A stretch of 64,000 nucleotides of DNA from Davidsoniella eucalypti (taxonomy: Eukaryota > Ascomycota > Sordariomycetes > Microascales > Ceratocystidaceae): NCBI GenBank assembly GCA_004009845.1, contig RMBW01000044.1:124001-188000 (forward strand), read 5' to 3'. Below, piece by piece: positions 18,271 through 29,669 of this stretch. The stretch's first letter is position 1. Each line of letters begins with the position of its first letter. The notes beneath the pieces are model-generated. The model did no database searches and was not told the origin of the DNA. It worked only from the letters and a program-made list of their open reading frames with translations. Position numbers and translations under genes: made by a program.

Positions 18271-19206
18271 TCAGAGAGCCTGGCCCACGAACGGCGCAAC
18301 ATACGTGCTCCGCGACGACGCTCCGAACTTTTCGTCTGCAGCGGCACCGCCTTCCAGGTCGGCCGTCGATTTCTTTCGTCGCGGGTCTTTGTACCAGCGG
18401 CCCGTGTTGCCGGCCGACGCCTCGTGCTCTTCGGCCCGTTCCTGGGCTAGATCGACGGCTTCCGTAAGCCAGGCCAAGAGCATCTGCCGGTTCACGACAA
18501 CGACGGCGAGATCCCATACACTGCAAGGCCGCACGGAGATTAGTAAGACAAAACGCACAACATATGCAGGGCTCGGCAGCAACTCACCTGATAACCCAGA
18601 TCAGAACGTATATCGCCACGCTCGTGAGCTCGGGCCGGATCCCCCAGAACGAGTAGCCGGGAGGGAACGGCCCGTCGGAAGCCAGGTACACCAAAAAGAT
18701 GACGATGTAGGCGAATATCAAAAAGGACTTGCTCAGCGCAGACCAGCCAGGCACGGGCCGGTCAAAATGGCCAATGGAGTAGAAGTTGAGCAGCATGTCT
18801 GCTCCCAGGGCTACAATCAAGACGATAGCAGGCGGTCTATCAGATAGCCGTCAGGTTAGTCGGTGTCATCTTGGCAGTAGTTTGAGACAACATACCCTGA
18901 GCTGCGGTTTATAGCAGTCTTGTCAAAGTTCAAGTAGAACGCCATCATGAGCATGAGAAACATGCAGACCAAGGTGTGCGCCGTCTCGAAGATGACGCGC
19001 ATGACACGGCGTGTACTAGACGCCTCTGCGGCCGTTTTCGTGCTATGCTTGGCATGGATAGTCGTGATGCCGAGACTGCGGCTCTTGGGCATCATCTCGG
19101 GCCCGCGGAACGGCAGCTCGTCTGCATTGCGCCTTATCGTCGGCGAGATGGCGGGAGCGCGCCGTGCGCTGATCTGGAGCGGCGGGGGCCGGCGCTCGTT
19201 CTTCAT
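18271..19206 (-). CDS. Fungal four-TM membrane protein, unknown function (269 aa)
   Basis: Three exons: 19206-18896, 18836-18588 and 18520-18271. The introns are 59 nt (GTATGT...CTAAC...TAG) and 67 nt (GTGAGT...CTAAT...CAG), and phases agree throughout. The ATG at 19206 is the first in frame; upstream only TTG is open. After a basic N-terminal tail of about 75 residues come four hydrophobic segments: 'TLVCMFLMLMMAFYL', 'AIVLIVALGADMLL', 'FLIFAYIVIFLVYLA' and 'VAIYVLIWVISVWDLAVVVV'. A hydrophilic C-terminal tail follows. The layout suggests a small integral membrane protein with both tails on the same side. I do not recognise a named family. The neighbours do not suggest a role. Confidence 0.75.
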
Positions 19207-22200
19207 TGTGGAACTACGGTGTTGTATAGGTGGTTGGCGGAGAGAGTCTTGTCGCAGCGGCTGACGTTGCGAATGAGCCCAGCTCACGGCGTCGATTGCG
19301 GCTGGCAAGAAAGCGCCGGGTTGCTACTACCTGTGCGAGGCAGCCGACTGGCTTCTCAGAAGCATCGAGGCCAGGGACGGGGACGCTCTGTGTAGATGTA
19401 GATATAGAGAAGGAGAAAGAGAATTCATGAATAAAGAAACGCGGAAGTCTAACAAAGAGGACGGCAGCTCGCCGCTATAAAGAGAAAGAGAGAACGAGAG
19501 AAAGAATCGAGGCAGTCGAGGAACAGCACAACTGACATATAACAGCGGCGGGTGGTTTTCAAACGAATGTAATTCAGGGTTTTGGCGCCAACCTGACTAG
19601 CTATAGCGTCGATAGTGACAGCAAGACGCAAAAGAAGGAATATCACAGAGCAGGCTACAGGAGAAGGAAAAACGTGGATGAGACGGCGGACAGCGGAAAG
19701 ATATAAGGCCAAAACACTATTATAGCGAAACGAAGCAGCCTGCTCAATGCATATGCTAGTCTCTTCTCTTTCCCTTGTCCTTTTTACATGACGTCGGAGC
19801 TCGTCCAGACAGGGAATCTTGCTGTTTGTCTTGTTTCTCTTCCTCTCTGTAGCACGTCGTCACAGCGCTCCAAGAACGTGAGCCAGAACGTCTCAGCGTG
19901 CTGGAAATACCACGCCAACTACAAAGACAGAAGCATGTCGTATTAACAGGACCTGGAAACACGACGTGCCTGTTTCGCCGGCTCTCCGACAATTGTCTTT
20001 TTTTTCTCTCAGCACGTCCACGATGCTACTGTGTAGGTTTCTCGTTCTTGTTCTTTGCCGACTTTGTGCATTGTTGCCACAACAAGACAGCACTGTCAGA
20101 GCTTCTTTGTGATAAAAGATAGAGCGTTGAGTCTGAGACACAAGTTCGGTTTGCAAGCCTTCATCTTAGTATAAAAGAAAACCAAGGATCCTGCAGGGGT
20201 CACGTTAAACCAAACCGGCAACTTTCTTTTTCTCCGCCACTCATTCTTTGTTTGGTCTGAACAAAATATGAAGCTTAGGCTAGTGAAAAAAACAAATGCC
20301 TGCGTCCAACTGAGACAATCTGGAGCTATGGGCAAGAGAAAAATATACAGTGGCTCATATCTCAGTAAGGATATCCAAACCTGGAACTCACAAACAGCGG
20401 CACTAGCAGGACATAAAACTCGGAATGTGCTATTATCAGACGAAGACGTCAAGCATATCAAGCTGAGTCTTGAGATTCCCGGAGAATAACTTGCGCGGAG
20501 ACTTCGGGAGCCTGTAGGGGAGGCCGTGAGAGCCGCACAAAGGCTTTTTTTTTTTTTTTTTTAATATTATGGAGCTATAGAGCTATGAAGATATTGTTTG
20601 CTAGCGTGAATGGCCTGCACAGAGCTATAGAGAGAACATAAAAGGCTAATTTCTCACCATCGCTTGACTGGTCGAACAGACGAAACAGCGATCAGATAGA
20701 CCAGCTTTCCGTCTCTTCTTCTCCTGACTTGACCTCCAGTACAATAGCTAGTGCAAAATAGCCATAATAGCAAGCCAAAAAAGCTTGGCTCTTGTAAAAA
20801 TGCAACAAACCAGAGCCTCGATGTGTTCATTTGATAGTGCTTGCAGTAAACGCACTCAAGAAATAAATAGCGGGAGCAAAAGACTGGATTTATGCATATT
20901 TCGAAACATATATATGCCAATATGACGGCCAGCTGCTACCAGAACAACGACAATCACTTGCATCTTGGCCCAGTCGTTGGCTCTTGAAAGCCCGTTCGTT
21001 CTCGAGCTCTTCGACATCGTTCAAACTCGAGTCTGCAACTGTGCGGCGTCGTGGTGCCAGACCAAACTATGGCTCGCCATGGTTCCAGCCGGGACTGAAG
21101 ACATCCGCCTCTCGTGTCCTTCTTCTGTCTCCTCCTCGCTTTCTCTCTGTATTCTCTTTCAGTTCTGAAACACACCTGTCGAGCCCAGTTGTCGACCAAG
21201 AAGGTCCCAGCAACAGCAAAACCCTTGAACCGTTGCACTCGCCTTTTTGCCTGTCCCAGCAGAATCCCTGTCCGTCTTATTCCTCTTTCTAGCTCGCTGA
21301 CTAGTCTTGTTTCTTTGGTTCCATGGTTGGCCTTTGAGTTTTATTTTACAGCTTTTTTGTTTTTTTTACAGCTTCTTTTTTTCTTTTACAGCTCCTGCTA
21401 CCTGTGATTTCGAGAAACCATCTTACCGCAATCAAGTCAAGACACACTCTACTTCTCGGGATTGCCATTGGCGTGCCCTGTCTTGGCTTGTTGTCTCGTC
21501 GTTTGCCATCTCTCTTGAGGATTGATATGTGAGACTTGCACTACCTTCAAGTTATACGACCATCCTGGTTCCTGAATCTCCCACGAGCAAACTGCCGGTC
21601 TTGGAAAATCCCTAAGCAATTAAGCTTACTATGGGCACGATCCCTCTTGGTTCTTGTGCTTCATAGCCAACGTTCTGTCTCCTTGATCGGTACTGATTAA
21701 CTTCTGACTGTCATCCATGTCTCAGCCCAAAAGCCAGCCTCGAGCCGCCGAGCTTACTATTTACTCATGTTTGCTAAGAATCTATCGGTGGAACCTCGTT
21801 ATGCATGGGATATCACGATGAATAATGTAATATGAATAATTTCACAATCTTTTCTATGCCATTCTAGTACGACATGCACAAGTGCCATTACATAAACAGC
21901 AATACAGACACACAGACACTTGCCCGTCTATTTTTCTTTTTCCTCGCATCGGTGAAGCTCAAGGAAAGAAGAACCATGGCTTCTACTGCCAGGTGTTCTT
22001 TTGTTATTGTGGTTGCAGAGATACAACTCTCTCTTTCTGTTACTGTGTTCTGTGTAAATGACGTCTTCACGATGCAACTCCGTTTTAGAATCATGGAAAA
22101 CAAGACTACACTCATGTCGTCAATGGAGCCTCAAGTCGTGCCCAAGTCTTGTTTCATTGTCTCTAAACACTACTCGGACTCGCTGCTCTCTAGCAATGGC

Positions 22201-22824
22201 AAAAGCGCACACAAAGTGCTACATAGCAGTCCTATTACTACTTCTATGAAACCCCACGTGTATCTTATATACTGCAAGATGCGTTTCTCTAGTTCGGCTC
22301 AGACTTGCCTTTAGTCGAGGTCATAATCTGGCCCATGTAAAGGCTCCCAAAGGAATATAGAAAAGGCAGAAAAACAAGATGTGCGTCTTTTTTTTTTGAC
22401 AATTCATGCTCCTAGGAGGAGAAGATCACACAAGCAAACATGTCCGGTAAAGCAGCCAGCCGAAAGGTAGATCCGTCCGGCAAAGGGTTAGTACTACATC
22501 CCACCCACCCATTGTTCACAAAAGGCTCGTTTCTTTATCTCCAGAGAGACAGAAGAGGGGGGGGCCAAGAGAGAATATATGGACGGGATTCAAGGGTGCG
22601 TACAAACGACACAGAGTCTCGGATCGGTTACCCTTCGGAGATCTAACCACGCAACTACGTTATGTTTGCCCGCAGTTCTTACTCGCCGAAATTCCCAAGT
22701 ATCTGTAATGAATCATCATAGCCGAACACCCGCATAACTTGAACTATACAAAGGCGCCTGCCTCTTCCTTCCTTCCCACTGCAACCATGTTGAAACCGCG
22801 GATTTGGCGTGGTGTCAAAGCCGG
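19207..22824. other. Intergenic, 3.6 kb, no supported gene
   Basis: All frames are short and look like chance. One micro-retroelement copy (20544-20592, minus) is listed separately. The 21.1-21.4 kb stretch is CT-rich, like a fungal promoter or leader on the plus strand, but no gene of plausible length follows it. Non-coding transcripts cannot be excluded. Confidence 0.5.
20544..20592 (-). mobile_element. Copy of the short poly-A element, minus orientation
   Basis: A run of about 18 T followed by 'aatattatggagctatagag' and 'ctatgaagatatt' is the reverse complement of the 'atcttcatagctctatagc' element with its poly-A tail. I could not find a convincing target-site duplication. Confidence 0.65.
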
Positions 22825-24714
22825 TCATATCGTACAAGCGCCTTTTGTTTTACCGCTGTGCATCTTCGCTGTGCGGGAGCCAAACTGAATCTATGAGGCA
22901 CATGTGTTAGTCCCGCAAGGGATACGCATCCGGTAGTTCGGTGTCAAGTTGCTTACCGCTCTCTTCTTTTCGTGGGCTACCAACGAGAGGCCAACCTGAC
23001 GAGCCACCAGTCTAAGCACTCGTTTCGCAGGCTCGATGTCCCCGTACTGGACATCTGAAAAGGAGAAGTCACACTTGTTGGTGACAGGCTGCGCAATAGC
23101 CCAACGTACCACACCTTCGTCAAGAAAGGGGAATCGGGTTTCACGGCTCCAGTGGCTAAGAACTCGATCATCACGGCCTAGATTGCGCTGGCCGAGACGA
23201 GCAACGTCGATCTTGAGCTCCTCCAAGAGGCCCCCGTAGCCCCGGCGAGAGTACGCTGTTGTATGTCTAATATATCCCCCAAACAGCTCATCAGCGCCCA
23301 AACCAGAGAACAATACGCGTACATTCGTAGTTCCAATAGACTGATTATCACCAGAAGACTGTGGTCCCCGCGAGCAAGAGAACCGGCCAGTTCCACGAGA
23401 GGCAAAGTACAGGGCATAAGCTATTGACATGTCCATCTCTGTATTATGCGGCGCCATCAACGAGACGACTTCGTCTCGCCGTTCTACCGTCTCAGCAAAG
23501 GGAACATTTGCTGCGATGAACCACCACTTGCGGTCTGGGCAGCACTGCTGTAGCTCTGCAAACGACTTGCGTCCAGTGATTCGATCCGGACACTCTTCAT
23601 AGATATCGGCAACCGTCTTCTTTTCTTTAGCCAATTGTGCAGCAATGCGCGGATTCTCAAATGCTATATTGATCAGGTCGATCTCCTCGTCGGCGGGCAC
23701 CAGGTCGCTCAGGATACGGGCGATGACGGTGCAGTCTAGGCCACCGGAGAACAGCACGGCCATCTTGGCGCGGCTGGCATGCGCTTCAGTCGCATCGAGG
23801 CGAGGTGGCGGCTCGGGGATATTGACGGCGCGAAGCCTCAATGCTTCGGTGAGAAGCACCTGCAGCTCACGAGCGGCGCCGTGGATTGCTTCATTGGGGC
23901 GCGCTGTCACGTGTTCCACGGCAATCTCACTTGGGACAGCCATGTTGAAGATCCCAAGGCTAGATACCTACAAGGAGGGGATGGTGGTTTGTCTGTCTCA
24001 GTCTCAGCGTTCTTTTGATTCTCGCATAACGAAGCCAGTATAGACGCGTGAGCTCACCATGTTTTCGCATTGCGATTGCTTATCTTCCAGCCAATCTTCA
24101 CGCGCGATGACCTTGAGTTGCCGCGTTTCATCGAGGCTCGCCAGGTCTGTCCAGTAGATACCATCTGCCTCGACTTCCTTCCAACCAGGGCCGCCGTCGG
24201 AAACACTACACAGCGTAAAAGTCTCCGATTCGAAGCCGTCCTTGGACTGTAAGAGAGAGCGTCGGCCTAGCCTGTCGCGTCCAAAATAGAGGCGGAAGTC
24301 GCCGCTGTCTCGCTGGCGGAGATACACAAATGCAAAGGGTCCTTCTATACTACGCAGGGTGCATAGTACGCCTGCATGAGAGGAGCTCGCTTGCAGCTCT
24401 GTAAAGACAGCCTCAGAATCGTTGTCGTGCACAGTCTGGCCCCTTATTTTCCACGCCTCGCCATTCCAGCTAAGCAAATCGCGTGAGCACGTCGGCCCAC
24501 CAGTGCCTGGTGGTGATTGGCTGGATAGCTGCGGATTATCATCGACGTTTCCACGTAGCCTCAAAATTGACGATGTGAGATGCGCCCAGAGCGGTCCTGG
24601 GATGAGAACGTCTTCAGTCTTCAGCACATCGGGGCCTCGTTGCAGCAGCAACTGGCGTATGCGGTCTGGAATACCAGCCTTCTCTGGCGCGATGATGACG
24701 TGTATACCACACAT
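22825..24714 (-). CDS. Asparagine synthetase domain-containing protein (ASNSD1-like, 577 aa)
   Basis: Exons 24714-24058, 23967-22957 and 22890-22825; the introns are 90 nt and 66 nt, both phase 0. The second has a clear 'gactaac' branch site. The protein starts 'MCGIHVIIAP', so Cys2 is in the position of the class II glutamine amidotransferase nucleophile. The first exon (about 1-219) holds that amidotransferase-like domain, including 'FGRDRLGRRS'. The second holds the asparagine synthase-type ATP-pyrophosphatase domain with the PP-loop 'FSGGLDC' (about 293) and 'FSGLGADELFGGYIRH'. The last exon gives the diagnostic C-terminus 'AIQFGSRTAKM'. Without that third exon the frame would end in intron sequence, which supports the splicing. 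The substrate of this family is not well established; it is distinct from true asparagine synthetase. Confidence 0.92.
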
Positions 24715-25962
24715 AGTTCTGATGTCCGAGGCGGCATCGCAAGTAAGCAAAGTACAAATGTTGTCACGTCCTAGCTTCTATATATTAGCCAAAGTCACGT
24801 GCAGCTGTACACAGTCTGTTAACCCTACCGTGTGCTTATGAACCCTAGTTGTCAATGTTTAAAGTACTCGACACCCGACGAGATTTTCTTTCGTTTAGTC
24901 TTTTTTCATTCTATGCTTTGTGAACAGCAATTACAGAAATAAACTAGATTTATCAGCCGATACATATAATAACAGGTAATAACCATACCGTTCTAAGTAC
25001 AAAGGGCTACAAAATGATCGGAGGCTTTGAGGCAGGTTCCCGATGGGGTGGGTTTTTCCCGGAAAGGATTAGAAGTTGAAATGCGCAGGAATAGCATATA
25101 ACGAAACCATAACAAATGTTTTGTATCTCAGTGGCACATTTACCTTACATTGTATACTAGTATTAATTCAGGGCTGTGCATCTTAGGATACCGAGGTGCT
25201 ACATAGCTATCAAGAGCTCCATTTCCACCTTAATAAAATTGAATTAAAAAAAAAAAGCATTGCACCTAGTTAGTATTAATACGCTAGGCATGATCTTGCC
25301 TATCGAACCCTAGCCTTTAGGGTGTGCCATGTGGCCAACCAACCTCGAGGCTGAAACTCGATACAAAGCCGGGATTGAAAGAACTCGAAGCTTCATCAAC
25401 TCCTATCGAACCCAAACAAAGTTAACCTCGGGGACAGTATAAACCCGGCTCCATGTATTAGCCGTATCTTCTGTGACTCGCTGTTCCTGATATTCCATCA
25501 ACCGGAATTGTATCTGCCGTGCGCATACCCGAATCTCAAACAGCGCAATTGTTTCCTTGTTCGCCTTTGTCTTTGTTGTCTTTGTTGTCTATAAATATAC
25601 TTTAGAGACCGCTTCGCTTTGTGTTTGCCTCTTCCATCAAAGACAAGAAACCCTTCTTTGTGCCCTCGAGCTGTGACAGCATATATATAGTTGCTATAAA
25701 AGTGAGATTCCCCGTAGGATAGCGAACTTAAACACGTAATTGACTGACTAGTTTAAAAATGCCAGTTCTTGATCTTTTTACCTATTGTTCAGTTTACCAC
25801 TCATAAGAAAACCTAACAACTAACACCACTGCCAAAGCTCTGCATCATCGTCGGGTAGCCTGTCCTCATCATAGTGAAACAGGGAGTTTTCCACTACGCG
25901 ATAGACTCTGTGCCGTCTTCTCTCTCCCGCCTCTGCTCTTATCCGCCGCCCAAACAAACACA
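24715..25962. other. Intergenic between divergent ASNSD1-like and TFIIB genes
   Basis: A divergent promoter region of 1.25 kb, interrupted by a 5'-truncated SINE-like copy (24975-25255). The final 100 bp before TFIIB are CT-rich and end 'caaacaaacacaATGG', a typical fungal start context. Confidence 0.6.
24975..25255 (+). mobile_element. SINE-like element copy, 5'-truncated
   Basis: From 'aggtaataaccatacc' to the A-run ending at 25255 this matches the 3' portions of the copies at 35280-35539 and 44625-44930 (minus), sharing 'ctacaaaatg', 'ggaaaggattagaagttg', 'acgaaaccataacaaatg' and the tail 'ccttaataa...gaattaaaaa'. The tRNA-like head is missing, as expected of 5' truncation. Confidence 0.8.
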
Positions 25963-27051
25963 ATGGCCGCCACTCCCGCCACCCCCGTCACATTCGAGGC
26001 CGCAGCCGCCGCCGATCCCGCTCCCGCTGATAGCCCTAGCACCGGCTACCAGCAGAATCTGTCGGCGTCCGTGATGTGTCCCGAATGCCAGGAATACCCG
26101 CCCAACCTAGTCGAAGAGTTCTCGTCGGGCGACATGGTGTGCGCCTCGTGCGGCCTCGTTGTCGGCGAGAAGATCATCGATACGCGCTCCGAGTGGCGCA
26201 CCTTTGCCAACGACGATCAAGGTAGCGACGATCCGTCTCGTGTCGGTGACGCCGCCAACCCGCTACTAAACGGCTCGCAGTTGGAGACCAGCATCGCTAT
26301 GGGCGAGACCCGCGGTGCCCGTCAGTTAGCTCGTATGCAGAACAACACCAATGCCCAGGACAAGTCAACCAAGAACTTGCTAGCGGCCTACAAGGAAATC
26401 GGTAACCTATGCGACGCCATCAACACCGGCAAGAACGTCTCGGACGCTGCCAAGCACATCTACAAGCTGGCCGACGATCGCAAGTTCATGAAGGGAAAGC
26501 CTCAGGAAGTCGTCATTGCCGGTTGCATCTTCATCGCCTGTCGCCAAGCTAGTGTGCCGCGAACCTTCCGTGAAGTCTTCAACCTAACCAATGTATCGAA
26601 AAAGGAAATTGGCCGTACTTACAAGCAACTAGAAGCCTTCCTCGCCAAGATCCAAGACGAGCCTGGCCAGTCCTTCCAGAAATCCTCGTTCAACGAGAAC
26701 AGCAACGGCTCTACCACAGCCGAGTCGCTGTGCGCGCGTTACTGCTCCCAACTGGCTTTCCGCAATGCTATGAAGATCGAGAATATCTCGCGTGAGATGG
26801 CCGTCCATACCAGCAGTGTTACTGCCTTGGCTGGTCGTTCGCCGCTGTCTTTGGCTGCTTCGTGTATCTACATGGCTTCGCATCTGATGGGCGAGCCGCG
26901 CTCGTCGAAACAGGTTGCCGATATCGCCGGTGTCAGTGATGGCACCGTCAAGACTGCCTACAGAATTCTGTATGTGGCTCGCAATGAGCTCATCGACCCA
27001 GAATGGCTCAAATCCGGCGCTAAAATGGAGAACCTTCCAGTGGTTGCGTAA
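25963..27051 (+). CDS. Transcription initiation factor IIB (TFIIB, 362 aa)
   Basis: A single intronless frame from the ATG at 25963. After an Ala/Pro-rich lead of about 38 residues comes the zinc ribbon, with paired cysteines in 'CPECQEY' and 'CASCGLVVGE', then the B-reader/linker ('DTRSEWRTFAND'). Two cyclin-like repeats follow, the first around 'AYKEIGNLCDAINT' to 'VIAGCIFIACRQ' and the second around 'YCSQLAFRNAMK' to 'AASCIYMASHLMG'. Length and order match eukaryotic TFIIB. It recruits RNA polymerase II to TBP-bound promoters and helps choose the start site in the nucleus. The CACAATGG context supports the start. Codon use is GC-richer than the surroundings, as expected for a highly expressed conserved gene. 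Confidence 0.97.
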   Translation: MAATPATPVTFEAAAAADPAPADSPSTGYQQNLSASVMCPECQEYPPNLVEEFSSGDMVCASCGLVVGEKIIDTRSEWRTFANDDQGSDDPSRVGDAANPLLNGSQLETSIAMGETRGARQLARMQNNTNAQDKSTKNLLAAYKEIGNLCDAINTGKNVSDAAKHIYKLADDRKFMKGKPQEVVIAGCIFIACRQASVPRTFREVFNLTNVSKKEIGRTYKQLEAFLAKIQDEPGQSFQKSSFNENSNGSTTAESLCARYCSQLAFRNAMKIENISREMAVHTSSVTALAGRSPLSLAASCIYMASHLMGEPRSSKQVADIAGVSDGTVKTAYRILYVARNELIDPEWLKSGAKMENLPVVA

Positions 27052-29669
27052 TTGCTTAGTCACATAGGCTGAAGCCCTTTATATCTTTTATTGTTGTCTT
27101 GTCTCTGCTGGCCATTATGAAGAGGATATCTTCATCTCGAACGAAATCCATGGTCTTTGATCCTTCTCGTGCTGTATGTTTGTCTTGCTGAATCGTGGGC
27201 TCCCCCGAATATCACTTTTACTATATTGCCTTTTTTTTATATTTTTATCCTTTATATCGTCGTCATACCTTTATCGTTGGAGTTTGGTCTATTTGGGTAA
27301 GCGTGCCTCGGAGTTGTGGCCATACCATCCGTTTTCTTTATATGCCTGAGTAAAATCAAAACCGTTAAACATAGTAATATACAATATCTTTTCTAGAATC
27401 ATCACTATTACTGTGTAGAATGAGGACCGAGAAATCACTACAACCTCATATACAAAGAGAAACTCCATAACAATCTTGTGATGAACATGGTACAACTCAA
27501 TGGCGCTTCTATTATATCGGTTAGGTATGGCTTAATAACCACGCCCGCCTTCTCACTGCCAAACCCGAGACAGAAAGATGAATTATCGTCGAAAGGTCCT
27601 CTTTCCATTATTCCCGAATACTACTCGTTCATAAACGAATATAATGGCAATAGCCCTGCTTTCCCGTCCTAGCATTCCGCGGACCGAAAACTTGACACAC
27701 CGTATAGACGGAAACACAACTAGGCTTACAATAGTTCGTTTTCTTTTGTTTGCTTATATTGGTTCCTTGATTTGTGCTTTTGTTTGCTGTTTCTATGCCA
27801 AGCTTGCGTATGCTTCGAGACTCAAAGTTCCTCGATGACATGTTTCCAGATTTTAAAAAAGAGGGGGAGGTCGAAACAAGGCAAAAAGGAAGCAATAGCT
27901 TTGTGCATTTTCACAGTTCAGTTTTTACCAGATAATGGTATATCTCACAGTCGTATTAGAATTCAAAAGTAAGATAGAAGGCTGGGAGGAAGAATAATTA
28001 TTAGCACAACTGTATACTTGCCTATTTCAGCTTTCATATAGAGCTATAGTATTAAATATAAGACTACATATAGGTATCTTAGTTGGCATATCGCCTGGCA
28101 AAAGTAAAACAAAGGTTGCAAGGTCAAGTCACCAAGACATCCGAGTGTTTTCCTAGACAAGAAGATGGTAGAAAAAAAAAAGCGCACTTTTATGGGCTAT
28201 CACCGTCCGGTGATGAGCTTAAGCTTCAACCAACTCTTGGCACAATAAGACACCACATAATCATTCATAGCTTACTATACAGAGCTAGTCGGTACTGAGG
28301 GGAATAGCATATATGTAGTTTTCCTGCCCGACTCATAGCCATTCATTAATCCAACTTGTAGATAGTGAACACTGAATTGAAGATGAAAATGTATGAAGCT
28401 CCCGTAAACTATGTATGATATGTGAGCGTCTGAAAAGCTTCGGCTCTCCCCCCTCTTGTCAAGGCCCGAGTCGATAGGCTTTTAACGAATCAGGAAGGTT
28501 TTGCTCGTACACAGTTTTATTCCTATCATCCACCCTTTTCTTCTTCTCTCTTTAAACCCTTCACATAAATGACAGCATCCATCCAAAGATAAAAGGTATA
28601 TGCTTCTTCTGTAGGGCGGGCTGTAGTGAAGACAAAGCTTTTTATCTTTCTTTTCTTGTTTCCTCACATTCTAAATGTCTATCCACTGGATACAACTGTC
28701 GCTAGGCCTATATACTAAAGATTATCTTCCGGCATTCATGCCTCAAGAAGAGCGCTATTCTGGCTATTCCACGTAGGATGAGTCTGTACAAAAGTATATG
28801 ATAGTCGAGAAAAAGCTTTGCCGTAGAGCTTCTTTGTTAGTGGGATTTATATCCGACCTCATTTACTTTTAGTCAAGGTAGCATAAACATGTTGATATAA
28901 ACGATGTAATCACGATGTGAATAATACCTCAAGAGGTATCTGTAAAAATTGTACAAAAAATTTCAAATGTTTGTATTTGATACTATATGGAAAGAACATA
29001 TGCAATATGATAGATAATAGGAAAAGGTTTTGATGTTTAGTGGTCGTGATGATAATAAAATAAGTATAGAACGAAATAAGAGGGATATTGATCGTTATTA
29101 GGAAGAAGAAGAAAGAGACCTGCCGATTTATCATCACCACGCCACATCCAGAAGAGACGGTCCTGTAACAAGCCAGCTACAACTACCCAATGCTATGGAC
29201 TTTTGAGCATTGTGCAGCTACTGGTTCGATGTACCAGGGACAAATCATATGCACAGAGAAGAGAAACAAAAAAACAAAATAGAAAAAGTAGTAGAACAAA
29301 CCAGGGGAAACCAAAGACAATAGCAAATTGCAACAATTCAACGCCTTCCTAAAACGAACACCGAAAATATAGATTGGAGGAAATAATAGGAGCGTTGTAT
29401 GAGTAGAAGATAGAGTGAATATGGTAGATGTTGAAGAGATTAGGTAGGGACACTTAACCCGAGGAAAGAAAAAATTAACAACGACAACGCTGGTGCAAGA
29501 TAAGTGGTTATTGTGAAATATAAGAGAAGAAAGTATATCGGGGGAAAATGAGATATAAGAAGAACAAGATATGAAAAGAAGAGAAAGACAAAGAGAATGA
29601 ATGGGTCATCATGATCATTCATCATGGCCTATGGTCGACCGTCGTCATTATGGACCACGCACAGTATGA
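27052..29669. other. Intergenic between TFIIB and the Clr5 gene (convergent)
   Basis: A 2.6-kb AT-rich tract without a supported gene, between two convergent genes. It contains their 3' UTRs. I see no RNA gene, terminator-like structure or repeat family copy. Confidence 0.5.

Noticed and set aside
18305..18847. 180-residue plus-strand frame opposite the four-TM gene
   Set aside because: It overlaps exons and introns of the spliced minus-strand gene and has no signals of its own.
21874..22314. 146-residue plus-strand frame
   Set aside because: No domain, no good start context, low-complexity hydrophobic and Ser-rich content; probably chance.
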